Shown: piece by piece, positions 1-7,582 of the stretch
Position numbering within the stretch: the first letter of the stretch is position 1
Layout of the letters: each line of letters starts with the position of its first letter
NCBI RefSeq assembly: GCF_028743715.1
Contig: NZ_CP117996.1
Span: 3,241,636 to 3,305,635, forward strand
Length of the DNA: 64,000 nt
Direction of reading: 5' to 3'
Source: Microbacterium sp. Clip185
GTDB lineage: Bacteria > Actinomycetota > Actinomycetes > Actinomycetales > Microbacteriaceae
The notes under the pieces: model-generated
Told to the model about the DNA's origin: nothing
The model's input: only the letters and a program-made list of their open reading frames with translations
Database searches by the model: none
Made by a program: the position numbers and the translations under genes

Positions 1-1
1 C

Positions 2-1033
2 GACGAGCTCGCCGCGCGCGGGCTCACGCCGGACGAGATCAACACCGTGCTCGCGCGACTCGACACCCTCGGCGGCGACGTGTCGTCCGCGAACGACCGG
101 GTCCAGTCCGCCGTGAGTCAGATCGACCGGCTCAACGCCGGCGCCGCGCAGGTGTCTCAGGGGGCGGCGAGTCTCGCGAGCGGTTCCGCACAGTTGGCCG
201 ACGGCGCAGCATCCGCGGCGAACGGTGCGGCCGCGCTCCGCGACGGCACCGGCACGCTCACCTCCGGTCTGTCCCAGCTGGACGACGGCGCCGACCAGCT
301 CTCCAGCGGACTCGCCGACGGCGTCGCGAAGATCCCCGACTCCGACGCGACGCTGCGGGAGCAGCAGGCCGACACGATCGCCGACCCCGTGGATGTGGAA
401 TCGAGCAAGGTCGCGTCCGCCGCGGATTACGGCGCGGGTCTCGCCCCCTTCTTCGCCTCGCTCGCCGGCTGGATCGGCATCTACGCGCTCTTCCTGATCG
501 TGAAGCCCATCTCGCGTCGTGCGATCACGGCGCTGCACTCCCCCGTCCGCATCACCCTTGCGGGATGGCTGACGCCGGGTCTGCTCGGCGGCATCCAGAT
601 GATCGCTCTGTTCGGCGTCCTGTCGCTGGCGCTGGGCTTCACGTTCGCGAACCCGCTCGCAACTCTCGGCATCATGGTGCTCGCCTCGCTGACCTACGCC
701 GCGATCATCCTCGCGCTGAACGTGTGGTTCGGATCGGTCGGCCAGTTCTTGGGGCTCGTGCTCATGGTGCTGCAGCTCGTCACGGCGGGCGGCACGTTCC
801 CGTGGCAGACCCTGCCGGCACCGCTGACGGGCCTGCATCACGTGCTGCCGATGGGCTTCGTCGTCGATGCCATGAGGCAACTCATGTACGGCGGTGACAT
901 CGCCAGGATCGGCAGCGACATCACCGTGCTCCTCACGTGGATGCTGGGCGCCCTGGTGCTCGCAGCACTGGGCGTCACGCGGATGACGCACAAGCGCACC
1001 CTCCGCGACCTCGCCCCCTCCCTCATCGGATAA
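2..1033 (+). CDS. YhgE/Pip-family membrane protein, 5'-partial
   Basis: The reading frame is open from the first bases of the window, so the N-terminal part lies outside. The visible part begins with a long Gly/Ala/Ser/Leu-rich heptad-like region (LASG, LADG, LRDG and LSSG repeats) typical of the coiled extracytoplasmic domain of YhgE/Pip (phage infection protein homologue) proteins. About five or six hydrophobic segments of an ABC-2-type C-terminal membrane domain follow. Function in this family is poorly defined; roles in export or as phage and type VII secretion receptors are known in Firmicutes. The stop at 1031-1033 is followed by a large inverted repeat that may end transcription. Confidence 0.8.
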   Translation, partial: DELAARGLTPDEINTVLARLDTLGGDVSSANDRVQSAVSQIDRLNAGAAQVSQGAASLASGSAQLADGAASAANGAAALRDGTGTLTSGLSQLDDGADQLSSGLADGVAKIPDSDATLREQQADTIADPVDVESSKVASAADYGAGLAPFFASLAGWIGIYALFLIVKPISRRAITALHSPVRITLAGWLTPGLLGGIQMIALFGVLSLALGFTFANPLATLGIMVLASLTYAAIILALNVWFGSVGQFLGLVLMVLQLVTAGGTFPWQTLPAPLTGLHHVLPMGFVVDAMRQLMYGGDIARIGSDITVLLTWMLGALVLAALGVTRMTHKRTLRDLAPSLIG

Positions 1034-1067
1034 CTCGCCCGCATCCCTTCGCGCTCCCCTTCCACCG

Positions 1068-1134
1068 CGAGACTGCATTTCGAGCACGAGATCACTGTTA
1101 ATACCCGTGATCTCGTGACGGAGATGCAGTCTCG
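1068..1134. repeat. Nested double inverted repeat
   Basis: Two perfect 11-bp inverted repeats are nested around the same centre. The outer arms are CGAGACTGCAT at 1068-1078 and its complement at 1124-1134. The inner arms are CACGAGATCAC at 1085-1095 and its complement at 1107-1117. The arms are separated by symmetric 6-nt unpaired spacers and an 11-nt AT-richer loop. It lies 34 bp after the Pip-family stop, in a 348-bp gap (1034-1381) where I see no gene. It could be a terminator, a protein-binding site or a dispersed palindromic repeat; there is no T-tract. Confidence 0.75.
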
Positions 1135-1381
1135 TGGGGTGGGGTCCACGCCGGGGACGGATGCGGGCGCATACACCGCACGCCCAGGGTCCTGCCACGG
1201 TTCGTCCAGAAAGGCCCCCTACGGTGTCCAGGTCGCCGGCGAGCCCGAACTCGCACGGCGGCTGCCCCGACGACGGGGCCTGTCCACCCTGCTGGCGCAG
1301 CGCGTGATCGTCCCGACGTCACTCGCGCCCGCGCGTTCTCCGTGCCCCCGCGTCAGGCAGGCCGCTTGACCCTGGAGCCCT

Positions 1382-2116
1382 ATGCCCCGCTTTCGTCGCG
1401 CCCTGTTGAGCGCCGCCGCCCTCGTGGTGGCCGTCCCCCTTCTCGTTCCCACTGCGGCGTTCGCAGCCTCCGACGACGCGGCGCCCACGCCGACACCGTC
1501 GGCCTCCACGCCCCCGGCCGACCCCGAGCCCCGCGCGATCGACCTCGATGCATCGCTGTACCTGACGCTCGCGCGGTCGGTGTCGGCATCGGCGGCCGGT
1601 AAGGCGGACACCGCGACGCTCGACAAGGAGATCGCCCGGTTGAGCTCATCGACGGATCTCTCGGATGCGGTGGCCGAAGCCTCCATCACGGTGTTGCGCG
1701 ACGCGACCGCTCGCGTCACCGCGGAGCGCGACGCGTACGACGCCCAGGTGGCCGCCGAGCAGCAGGCCGCCGCCGCGGCGGCCGCAGCCGCGATCGCTCA
1801 GGCGAACACCCCGGACGGCGCCCGCGCGGCGGCGCGCAGCATGGCGGCTGAGACCTACGGCTGGGGCGACGATCAGTTCTCGTGCCTCGAGTCGCTCTGG
1901 CAGCGCGAGTCCAGCTGGAACTACCAGGCGTACAACGACGGCAGCGGCGCCACCGGCATCCCCCAGGCGCTGCCCGGATCGAAGATGGCCTCGGCCGGCG
2001 ACGACTGGCAGACCAACGCGATCACGCAGATCCGCTGGGGCCTGGACTACATCGACCGCGCCTACGGCACCCCGTGCGCGGCGTGGGGTCACTCGCAGGC
2101 GACCAGCTGGTACTGA
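1382..2116 (+). CDS. Secreted lysozyme-fold (transglycosylase-like) protein
   Basis: A 244-residue protein with a Sec signal peptide (basic MPRFRR, hydrophobic core to about residue 28, AFA/AS cleavage). A low-complexity Pro/Thr linker, a helical Ala/Asp/Glu-rich segment (about 55-140) and a compact C-terminal domain (about 148-244) follow. That domain has WQRESSWN, GSGATGIPQA and a Cys pair (C168, C232), as in lysozyme-fold domains of actinobacterial resuscitation-factor or transglycosylase-like proteins. Glu176 is the probable catalytic acid. It likely cleaves peptidoglycan outside the membrane. ATG chosen because the signal peptide begins there. A strong hairpin follows the stop. Confidence 0.8.
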   Translation: MPRFRRALLSAAALVVAVPLLVPTAAFAASDDAAPTPTPSASTPPADPEPRAIDLDASLYLTLARSVSASAAGKADTATLDKEIARLSSSTDLSDAVAEASITVLRDATARVTAERDAYDAQVAAEQQAAAAAAAAAIAQANTPDGARAAARSMAAETYGWGDDQFSCLESLWQRESSWNYQAYNDGSGATGIPQALPGSKMASAGDDWQTNAITQIRWGLDYIDRAYGTPCAAWGHSQATSWY

Positions 2117-2130
2117 GAGCCCTCACGACG

Positions 2131-2159
2131 AAGGGGCACCCGCATCGCGCGGGTGCCCC
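2131..2159 (+). terminator. Terminator hairpin, left copy of a 29-bp direct repeat
   Basis: An 11-bp perfect stem (GGGGCACCCGC / GCGGGTGCCCC) with a 5-nt loop lies 15 bp after the lysozyme-fold gene. All 29 bases recur identically at 5812-5840, after the convergent reductase gene. It is a plausible terminator and also a candidate left boundary of the 2160-5811 island. Confidence 0.85.
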
Positions 2160-2453
2160 CGCGTGAGGCGGGGACCCTTCATGTGGCGAACGGCGTAACG
2201 AACCGTTGTGCGGAGATCTCGGACGGCCCAGCGCTCTCGTTCGCGATCATTGCGAGCGGGCCGCTGTTCCAGCGGCTTCTCAACCAGGAAATCGAGGAGT
2301 GCGGGCGTCTCTGGCCGGATCGATACCCCGGCCGCTCGGTCGGACATCCTCCGCTCCCTTCTGAATGTTGCAGCGCTGGCGGCGCTTAGGTGAGGCCGCA
2401 GGACTCACAAGGCCAGGCCTTCGTCGCCTGGACCGTCGCCGCCTTTCGGCTGG
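2160..2453. other. Gene-poor stretch at island left edge
   Basis: I see no convincing gene. A minus-strand 74-codon frame (2123-2347) contains a plausible charged segment, but it runs into the terminator hairpin and has no recognisable domain; it could be a gene fragment. Confidence 0.4.
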
Positions 2454-2813
2454 TCAGAGGAGCCCTGCGCCGATAGCGAGCGCCAGATAGTCCAGCCCTG
2501 CAACCAGGATCGAGACAGCACCTCCTACGCCCAGCACGGGCCAGGGGTTTCTGCCCCACACGAGCGGTCGGAGAGTGGCGAGCACGGCAGTTACCAGCCA
2601 TATACCTATCAGAGCGGGCTGTATCCCATTCAACGAGATGTAGATGAGGGTGTCATTGCAAGGGCGTGATGCGGAGCACCCCGCCACCATCAATCCATTG
2701 AGCTGAACGACAGTCCATGCCGCTGCCGAGAGGAGCAGATGAAGAACGACTCCCGGCAGCGCTCCGAGTGCGTACCCGAAGCGCTGACGAGAGTCGTACA
2801 GAGGCTTGATCAC
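2454..2813 (-). CDS. Small membrane protein with Cys-containing loop
   Basis: A 119-residue unrecognised protein with about four hydrophobic segments. Between the first two is a loop with the pattern GCSASRPCND (two Cys four residues apart with a GCS start). A similar arrangement (GCSPTC in the loop after the first segment, about 115 residues overall) occurs in the other small membrane protein of this island at 4705-5049, so the two may be distant paralogues. The start at 2813 directly abuts the end of the frameshifted gene upstream, suggesting co-transcription. Function unknown. Confidence 0.55.
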   Translation of the reverse strand: MIKPLYDSRQRFGYALGALPGVVLHLLLSAAAWTVVQLNGLMVAGCSASRPCNDTLIYISLNGIQPALIGIWLVTAVLATLRPLVWGRNPWPVLGVGGAVSILVAGLDYLALAIGAGLL

Positions 2814-3300
2814 CTAGTGCAGCTGTCCTTCAAGAAGTTCTGTCATCTGCTCGATCTCAGCGGCGTACTTGTCAGCGTTGCGGGGGGGTGATGAACGCGA
2901 GGCTGGGCAACTCTCCCGAGCCGGCGGCAGGAAGCGTGTACTCCGGAACTTGAGCCTCGGACCCGTCACCTGGCACAACTCGACTGTAGTCGACCACCCT
3001 CGAACCAAGCTTGTACCCACCGAGATAGGCCGCGTTGCCCGTGTACCAGTTCTGGGCAGCGTTATCGAGCGGCTTCCCTGCTTGGCAGTAACCGTCTGGA
3101 TGCTGGGGGAGAGAGGGTAACCCACCTCCCGGCCCTCTCTCGATCCCCGTCAACTCATCGCACGGGAGCCGCCAGCTTCTTCAACGTCGTGCCAGGTTGT
3201 GCCGTCCCACAGCCAGCCGCGCCGCGATCCGTAGTGCCTCACCCACGGGTGTGTGATTGCCGTGTCCAGGTGGGCTCCGCTGATGGGAGGCCCATTGCTT
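2814..3300 (-). pseudogene. Frameshifted hypothetical gene, at least two breaks
   Basis: Protein-like sequence continues across three frames. An upstream open stretch (3150-3300) includes WLWDGTTWHDVEEA; a middle frame (2872-3153) includes NAAQNWYTGNAAYLGGY and ends ITPPQR; a downstream frame ends NADKYAAEIEQMTELLEG and stops at 2814. The middle and last segments join cleanly if the run of seven G (C on the coding strand) at 2882-2888 changes length by one, which suggests a homopolymer frameshift. The upstream break near 3150-3165 is less clear. No family recognised. It could be a decayed gene, a phase-variable gene or a sequencing error in the homopolymer. Confidence 0.45.
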
Positions 3301-3366
3301 CACTTGGAACGGGCGGGAGATCCGTCAGCATGAGCGCATCTAGGAACTCGCCGCGTTGTCGTCGGG

Positions 3367-3639
3367 CTAGACAGGGTCCCGCATCGTTAACGGCCGGGGC
3401 GGAACGCCGCCACTTCGGTCAAGACATCGCGTGAGGCGGAGCTCATCAAGGTCCAGAACGAGCATGGCACGAAGAAGTGTGTCCAGTGAGGATCCACCAT
3501 GTCCGGTTTCTAGTCGACGAAATGTGTGCACCGCGATCTCAGCTTCGTACGCAACGCGCTCCTGTGAGAACCCAAGCTGGCGCCTAGCCCCCAGTAGTTG
3601 CTGTGCGACTTCATTCGATACCTGACGAAGTCGTCTCAC
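3367..3639 (-). CDS. XRE-family HTH transcriptional regulator
   Basis: A 90-residue protein: LLGARRQLGFSQERVAYEAE and the following VHTFRRLETGHGGSSLDTLLRAML form the five-helix Cro/C1-type HTH (about residues 12-70) with the SQ helix-2 start typical of XRE proteins. It starts at GTG 3639. Beyond the HTH there is only a short tail, so it probably binds DNA as a small dimeric repressor. A perfect inverted repeat lies 20 bp upstream of its start, between it and the cutinase-like gene, and is a natural candidate operator. Such regulators are common in mobile elements, consistent with the island. Confidence 0.75.
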   Translation of the reverse strand: MRRLRQVSNEVAQQLLGARRQLGFSQERVAYEAEIAVHTFRRLETGHGGSSLDTLLRAMLVLDLDELRLTRCLDRSGGVPPRPLTMRDPV

Positions 3640-3659
3640 CTATCCCCACCCCCCCAGAC

Positions 3660-3690
3660 AGCTTCCGAGGCTGCCCCTGCCTCGGAAGCT
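3660..3690. promoter_or_regulatory. 12-bp perfect inverted repeat, candidate operator
   Basis: AGCTTCCGAGGC at 3660-3671 is followed after 7 nt by its exact complement at 3679-3690. It lies in the divergent region between the XRE regulator (starts 3639, minus) and the esterase gene (starts 3856, plus), where an operator is expected. It could also be an RNA hairpin. Confidence 0.5.
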
Positions 3691-3855
3691 AGCGGATCGA
3701 CAACGCGACGCGCTACAACGTTTTCCTCCGTAGAAACTCGGTCGTATAGCGCTCCCGGCTGGCAAACACAACCACAGATCTGTCCTGTTCACCACTTCCT
3801 CAAAGTTCTTTGATGTGGATCACCGACCTCGACACCGATCAGGAGATCCGAATCT

Positions 3856-4689
3856 ATGCCCAAGAAGAACACTCCCCCGAGGCGCGGCCTGCGCGCGCTG
3901 CTCGCAGCCCCTCTCATCGCGGCCCTCATCGTCGGAGGCACACTCGGGAGTGCGAGCGCTGCCAGCGCTGCGCAACCATCAGGCGTGTGCGCCGGCGCTA
4001 ACGTCTTCATCGGAGTCCGCGGGACGAATGCTCCTGGCGGCTCAAACCCGAGTACGACTGGCAACGCATGGCAGTCGGGCGGTATGGGCGACCAGGTGCA
4101 GGGTCTCGCGAACCACTTCAAGTACGATGCGCCTTACAGCAGCGCCTGGCCGACGTACGTGGAATCGCTCAACTACCCAGCGTCGACCGACCTGATCGGC
4201 AGCATTGCGGCCGGCGTCCAGACGCTCCGCGCCGAGTTGAATTACATCGGATCGTTGTGTGGGGTGTTCACTCCGAACATCATCCTGGCGGGGCATTCGC
4301 AAGGCGCCGCGGTGATCTCTGGGGTCTTGAAGAACCCTGGTTTGCTCAACCAGCGAGCGAAACAAGCGATCAGAGCCGTTGCGCTCCTTGGCGACCCCTA
4401 TCACTCGGCAAACATGCCGTACTCGATGCTCAACAACTCCAACTACGGAACCCTTGCGATGACAGCGGGGGAGTACAACACGATCTACGAGAACTTCCGC
4501 TTCTGGGGATGGGCGCAGTACAGCGAGAACATCGGCTGGGTCTCGAAAGTGCGTGACTACTGCTTCACGGGAGATGCCGCGTGCACTGGCAACCTGACAG
4601 ACTCAGGCTGGCAGATTCACAACGCCTATACCGCTCTCACATCGCAGATCACATCGTGGATGGACTACATGCTCACCAACACGGAATGA
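3856..4689 (+). CDS. Secreted cutinase-family serine esterase
   Basis: A 277-residue protein with a clear signal peptide (MPKKNTPPRRG, hydrophobic stretch, cleavage near ASA at about 36-39). The alpha/beta hydrolase core has GHSQG with nucleophile Ser148, the cutinase-like CFTGDAAC segment (Asp240 between C236 and C243), and His255 in WQIHNAY. That gives a complete Ser-Asp-His triad in cutinase order. FIGVRGTNAP matches the first strand and oxyanion region. Likely substrates are extracellular esters (polyester, lipid or cell-envelope); the real one is unknown. The ATG is supported by AGGAG at 3841-3845. It sits in a probable mobile island, so it is likely acquired. Confidence 0.85.
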   Translation: MPKKNTPPRRGLRALLAAPLIAALIVGGTLGSASAASAAQPSGVCAGANVFIGVRGTNAPGGSNPSTTGNAWQSGGMGDQVQGLANHFKYDAPYSSAWPTYVESLNYPASTDLIGSIAAGVQTLRAELNYIGSLCGVFTPNIILAGHSQGAAVISGVLKNPGLLNQRAKQAIRAVALLGDPYHSANMPYSMLNNSNYGTLAMTAGEYNTIYENFRFWGWAQYSENIGWVSKVRDYCFTGDAACTGNLTDSGWQIHNAYTALTSQITSWMDYMLTNTE

Positions 4690-4704
4690 GACAATCGCAG
4701 GACC

Positions 4705-5049
4705 ATGATTCCTGATGTGACTGACGGCCACCGTAACCGCGCCGGCCTCCCGGAGTTGCTACTCCTCGGGGTGCAAGCGCTGGTCGCGGTGGTCGTCGTG
4801 TTCTTCTCGTACTTCGTGGGGTTCGTTTCACCGGGCTGCAGCCCAACCTGCAACTACGATCTGTTCAACCGGATCAATGACGCTCTCCGGATCACCGTGG
4901 CCGTCGCCTTTCTGCTCTCAGCTGCGTTTGTTTTCGTTTCGTGGGTCATGGGAAAGCGCGGACGCTGGGGAGCAATCACTGGCATCATCGTCACGTTGCT
5001 CGCTGGAGTAATCGCCAGCATCGCCGGCTACGGCGCGTTCGCTCCATAG
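4705..5049 (+). CDS. Small three-TM membrane protein with Cys loop
   Basis: A 114-residue protein with three hydrophobic segments (about 17-40, 62-82, 88-110). A short loop after the first has GCSPTCNYD, reminiscent of the loop in the 2454-2813 product. It starts 15 bp after the esterase gene in the same direction, so it is probably co-transcribed. Function unknown; an envelope role linked to the secreted esterase is only a guess from position. Confidence 0.5.
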   Translation: MIPDVTDGHRNRAGLPELLLLGVQALVAVVVVFFSYFVGFVSPGCSPTCNYDLFNRINDALRITVAVAFLLSAAFVFVSWVMGKRGRWGAITGIIVTLLAGVIASIAGYGAFAP

Positions 5050-5088
5050 GACGTTCAACCAGTCGCGCCAAGTCTTGGTCGGCGCTTG

Positions 5089-5775
5089 TCACTGTGGGGG
5101 AGTGGCCGGACTTCTGGGTGGCAGTGCGCGGCCGCTGATGAGCCCGCCGCTCTGGACGAGCCAAAACGGCCCGACGGTCGCCTGGCGCACGTCCTGGGGC
5201 GGCACGACGTAGGTGTGCTGTGCTCGAGCAGAACGCAGCTCGTCTCCGGTGGCAGCGCCGGAGGACTCGAGCCGCATCACCGTGCCCGCATAGCTGACGA
5301 CAGACTCGGGCGCCTTCGACCGGCCGAAGATGAGCGCGGCGCCGCTGGACAGCGCGCGCTCGCGTCGTGTCTCGTCGTTGGAGATTCCCGCGACCGACTG
5401 GACGGCCAGCCACAGGCCGAGCCCCGCTGACCTGGCGGTTTCGAACATACTTCCCGCGGTGTCGCCGGGGTCGCTGTCGGCGGTGACCAGCTGAGCGAAC
5501 TCGTCGACGAACACCACGCCGGGTGATTTGTCGCGGCCGCGCAGCCTCGTCGTCATCCACTGGCGAAGATCCAACAGCATGAGATCTCCGACGCGCGCTT
5601 CGGCTTCGTCGGCGGGGGAGAGGGGGACGATCGTCAGATCGGCGCCGCCGTCCCCGTAGGACCAGCCCGCGGCCGCTCGCTCCTCAGCTGCACGACTAAC
5701 CGCGCGCGCAGCGTGCTGCGCCTCCTCCGCTCTCGACGGCGCCACCGTGCCCTCAGCAATCGTCGAGCTGAGCGT
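5089..5775 (-). pseudogene. C-terminal fragment of TraD/VirD4-like coupling ATPase
   Basis: The open frame runs from 5775 to a stop at 5089, about 228 codons. It contains a Walker B-like strand GVVFVDEFAQL, a following FETARSAGLGLWLAVQS segment typical of FtsK/TraG/TraD/VirD4 hexameric ATPases, and a conserved C-terminal part. The Walker A half is absent: upstream the frame hits a stop at 5776-5778, and the 29-bp repeat follows at 5812. It is therefore an N-terminally deleted remnant of a conjugation coupling protein. A GTG at 5745 could start a partial product, but one without ATP binding. Confidence 0.65.
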
Positions 5776-5811
5776 TCAAGTGAAATATCCGAGTGGGCTC
5801 CGTTTTGCAGA

Positions 5812-5840
5812 AAGGGGCACCCGCATCGCGCGGGTGCCCC
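5812..5840 (-). terminator. Terminator hairpin, right copy of a 29-bp direct repeat
   Basis: Same sequence as 2131-2159: 11-bp stem at 5814-5824 and 5830-5840. On the minus strand it lies 16 bp after the reductase stop codon and is a plausible terminator for it. It also marks the right edge of the putative island. Confidence 0.85.
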
Positions 5841-5856
5841 TTGTCGATATGCGGCG

Positions 5857-6711
5857 TCAGAGCGCGGCGCGAAGCCCGTCGACCAGCGGCGTGGTCGGGC
5901 GACCGATGAGCTGCGAGAGCGTACGGTCCTCGGAGTCCAGGGCGCCGGCGGCGATGCCCGCGTCCAGCGCGGCGACGAAACCGGCCGTGCCCTCGTCGAG
6001 ACCCACACCGCGGAGCGTCTCGAGCAGGTGCTCCTCGGACAGCGCCACATAGGTCACGTCGCGTCCGTGGATCTCGGCCGCGGCGGCGGCGAGATCGGCG
6101 TAGCCGAAAGCCACGTCGCCGGCGAGCTCGAGCACGCGGCCGAGGTACGCGTCGTCGGTTGCGACGACGGCCGCGGCCTCGGCGTAGTCCGCGCGGGCGG
6201 CAGCGGCCACCTTCCCGTCGGCGACGGCGGCGGCGATCACGCCGGACTCGGCGGCGCGTGCCACATCCTGTGCGTAGTTCTCGATGTACCAGTTGTTGCG
6301 AAGGATCGTGTGGCGAAGGCCGGATGCGGCGAGCGCCTCCTCGGTCGCGACGTGCTCGGCCGCCAGAGGCAGCGGGCTCGTGGTGGCGTGGTAGAGGCTC
6401 GTGTAGACCAGCCCCCCGACCTTCGCGGCCACGGCGGCGTCGATGACCGCCTGGTGCTGGGCGAGACGCTTGCCGACCTCGGAGCCCGACACGAGCACGA
6501 CGCGGTCGACCCCGGCGAACGCGGCGTCGAGCGTCTCGGGTGCGTCGTAGTCGACGACGGCCGTGCGCACGCCGCGGTCGGCGAGCTCCGCCACCTTGTC
6601 GAGGCTGCGGGAGCCTGCGACGACATCGGATGCGGCGACGCCGCGCTCGAGCAGGCTTTCGACGATAAGACGGCCGAGGTGTCCGCTGGCGGCGGTGACG
6701 AGAATGGTCAT
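5857..6711 (-). CDS. qorB: NAD(P)H:quinone oxidoreductase-like NmrA/SDR protein
   Basis: A 284-residue atypical short-chain dehydrogenase. Its N-terminal nucleotide-binding motif VTAASGHLG (GxxGxxG type) opens a Rossmann fold, and LRNNWYIENY is characteristic of the QOR2/NmrA-like group. Members reduce quinones with NAD(P)H or sense the NADPH/NADP ratio. The gene is divergent from an HxlR-type regulator, the usual arrangement of qorB/qorR-like pairs, so it is probably repressed by that neighbour and induced by quinone or thiol-oxidant stress. Cytoplasmic. ATG start at 6711. Confidence 0.8.
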   Translation of the reverse strand: MTILVTAASGHLGRLIVESLLERGVAASDVVAGSRSLDKVAELADRGVRTAVVDYDAPETLDAAFAGVDRVVLVSGSEVGKRLAQHQAVIDAAVAAKVGGLVYTSLYHATTSPLPLAAEHVATEEALAASGLRHTILRNNWYIENYAQDVARAAESGVIAAAVADGKVAAAARADYAEAAAVVATDDAYLGRVLELAGDVAFGYADLAAAAAEIHGRDVTYVALSEEHLLETLRGVGLDEGTAGFVAALDAGIAAGALDSEDRTLSQLIGRPTTPLVDGLRAAL

Positions 6712-6778
6712 GGGGGTGTCCTTTCGATCCGGTACGTGGGGGTAAGCCCACCTTCCGCCTGCGACATTCCCTTTGTCA

Positions 6779-6804
6779 GGTACCCACTTTGGAGTAAGGT
6801 ACCC
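6779..6804. promoter_or_regulatory. Candidate HxlR-type operator between qorB-like gene and its regulator
   Basis: Two GGTACC half-sites (6779-6784 and 6798-6803) surround an ACT-TTGG-AGT core, giving an imperfect palindrome directly upstream of the regulator start at 6810. GGTACGTGGG at 6731-6740 is a further related motif nearer the reductase start. Placement suggests autoregulation and control of both divergent genes. Confidence 0.55.
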
Positions 6805-6809
6805 ACGTC

Positions 6810-7190
6810 ATGGTGAGTTATGCGAAATTACAGGCCCTCCCCGAGGGATTGTTCACCCACGCGTGCCCCACGAGGACGGTGCTGGATCACGTCATGAGCC
6901 GATGGGGCGTGCTCGTGCTCTCGGCTCTCGTGCGCGGCACCCTTCGGTGGGGCGAGCTGCGCCGGGCCGTCGACGGCATCAGCGAGAAGATGCTCGCCTC
7001 AACGCTGCGCCAGCTCACCGCGGACGGCTTCGTCGAGCGGGAGTCATTTCCCACGGTGCCGCCCCACGTCGAATACCGGCTGACCGATCGGGGCCGGGAC
7101 CTCATGGCACGCATGCTGCCGCTGCTGGAGTGGATCGCCACCAACGCCGACGAGATCGTGTCGGGGGAGCCAGAGCCGGCTACGGCATAG
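6810..7190 (+). CDS. HxlR-family redox-type transcriptional regulator
   Basis: A 126-residue winged-helix protein: CPTRTVLDHVMSRWGVLVL, then LRWGELRRAVDGISEKMLASTLRQLTADGFVER and EYRLTDRGRDL, the canonical HxlR domain. Cys19, just before the first helix, matches the single sensing cysteine of YodB/QorR-type members. That suggests repression relieved by quinone or diamide-like thiol oxidation (inference). ATG at 6810; a GTG one codon later is an alternative. It ends only 11 bp before the convergent mnhG. Confidence 0.85.
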   Translation: MVSYAKLQALPEGLFTHACPTRTVLDHVMSRWGVLVLSALVRGTLRWGELRRAVDGISEKMLASTLRQLTADGFVERESFPTVPPHVEYRLTDRGRDLMARMLPLLEWIATNADEIVSGEPEPATA

Positions 7191-7201
7191 CCTGAAGCCG
7201 G

Positions 7202-7582
7202 TCAGCGCGGGTCGGTGTCCTTGTCGCGCAGCTCGTCGACGTACATCGCGTCCTCGTCCAGCGTGCGGTTGCGGTACGCCTGCCTGCCCACCATGTGCGC
7301 CGAGAGCGGCGCCGTCGCGAGCTGGATGAGGGCGATCGGGACGAGGAAGGCCACCGCGGCCCAGCTCCGCACCGACAGGGCGATCGCCAGGCAGATCAGC
7401 AGGAAGCCGAAAACCTGGGGCTTGGTCGCGGCGTGGAGGCGTGTGGGAACGTCGTGGAAGCGCAGCAGGCCGATCGCCGCCGTCAGACACAGGAGCGCGC
7501 CGATGAGGATCAGCACGAGAGCCGTGGTGTCGAGGGCGGCGTCGAGGGGGAATCCTGCATCCGCCTGGAAGTGCGCGATCAT
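7202..7582 (-). CDS. mnhG: Mrp antiporter subunit G
   Basis: A 126-residue protein with three hydrophobic helices and the family motif GLLRFHDVPTRLHAATKPQVFG (MnhG/PhaG/MrpG). It is the last gene of the six-gene Mrp operon, which encodes a membrane complex exchanging Na+ (or K+) for protons. The start ATG overlaps the mnhF stop by four bases (ATGA, 7579-7582). The longer in-frame extension upstream is mnhF in another frame and is rejected. The C-terminus carries a short charged tail. Confidence 0.92.
   Translation of the reverse strand: MIAHFQADAGFPLDAALDTTALVLILIGALLCLTAAIGLLRFHDVPTRLHAATKPQVFGFLLICLAIALSVRSWAAVAFLVPIALIQLATAPLSAHMVGRQAYRNRTLDEDAMYVDELRDKDTDPR

Larger units (their letters stand above)
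2160..5811. mobile_element. Putative integrated island remnant between duplicated terminators
   Basis: This 3.65-kb block separates two convergent core genes (lysozyme-fold, plus strand; reductase, minus strand), which end next to identical 29-bp hairpin sequences. A simple ancestral state would be one shared bidirectional terminator, with the block inserted there by a site-specific recombinase. The contents support foreign origin: visibly lower GC, an XRE regulator, a frameshifted gene, small membrane proteins, a cutinase-like esterase and a truncated TraD/VirD4-type coupling ATPase. No integrase or terminal inverted repeats are visible, so the element would be decayed and immobile. The alternative is that both genes simply use a common genomic terminator sequence. 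Confidence 0.5.

Noticed and set aside
3189..3434. 81-codon plus-strand frame before the XRE gene
   Set aside because: Pro/Arg/Ser-rich with no protein-like pattern; the opposite strand has better candidates.
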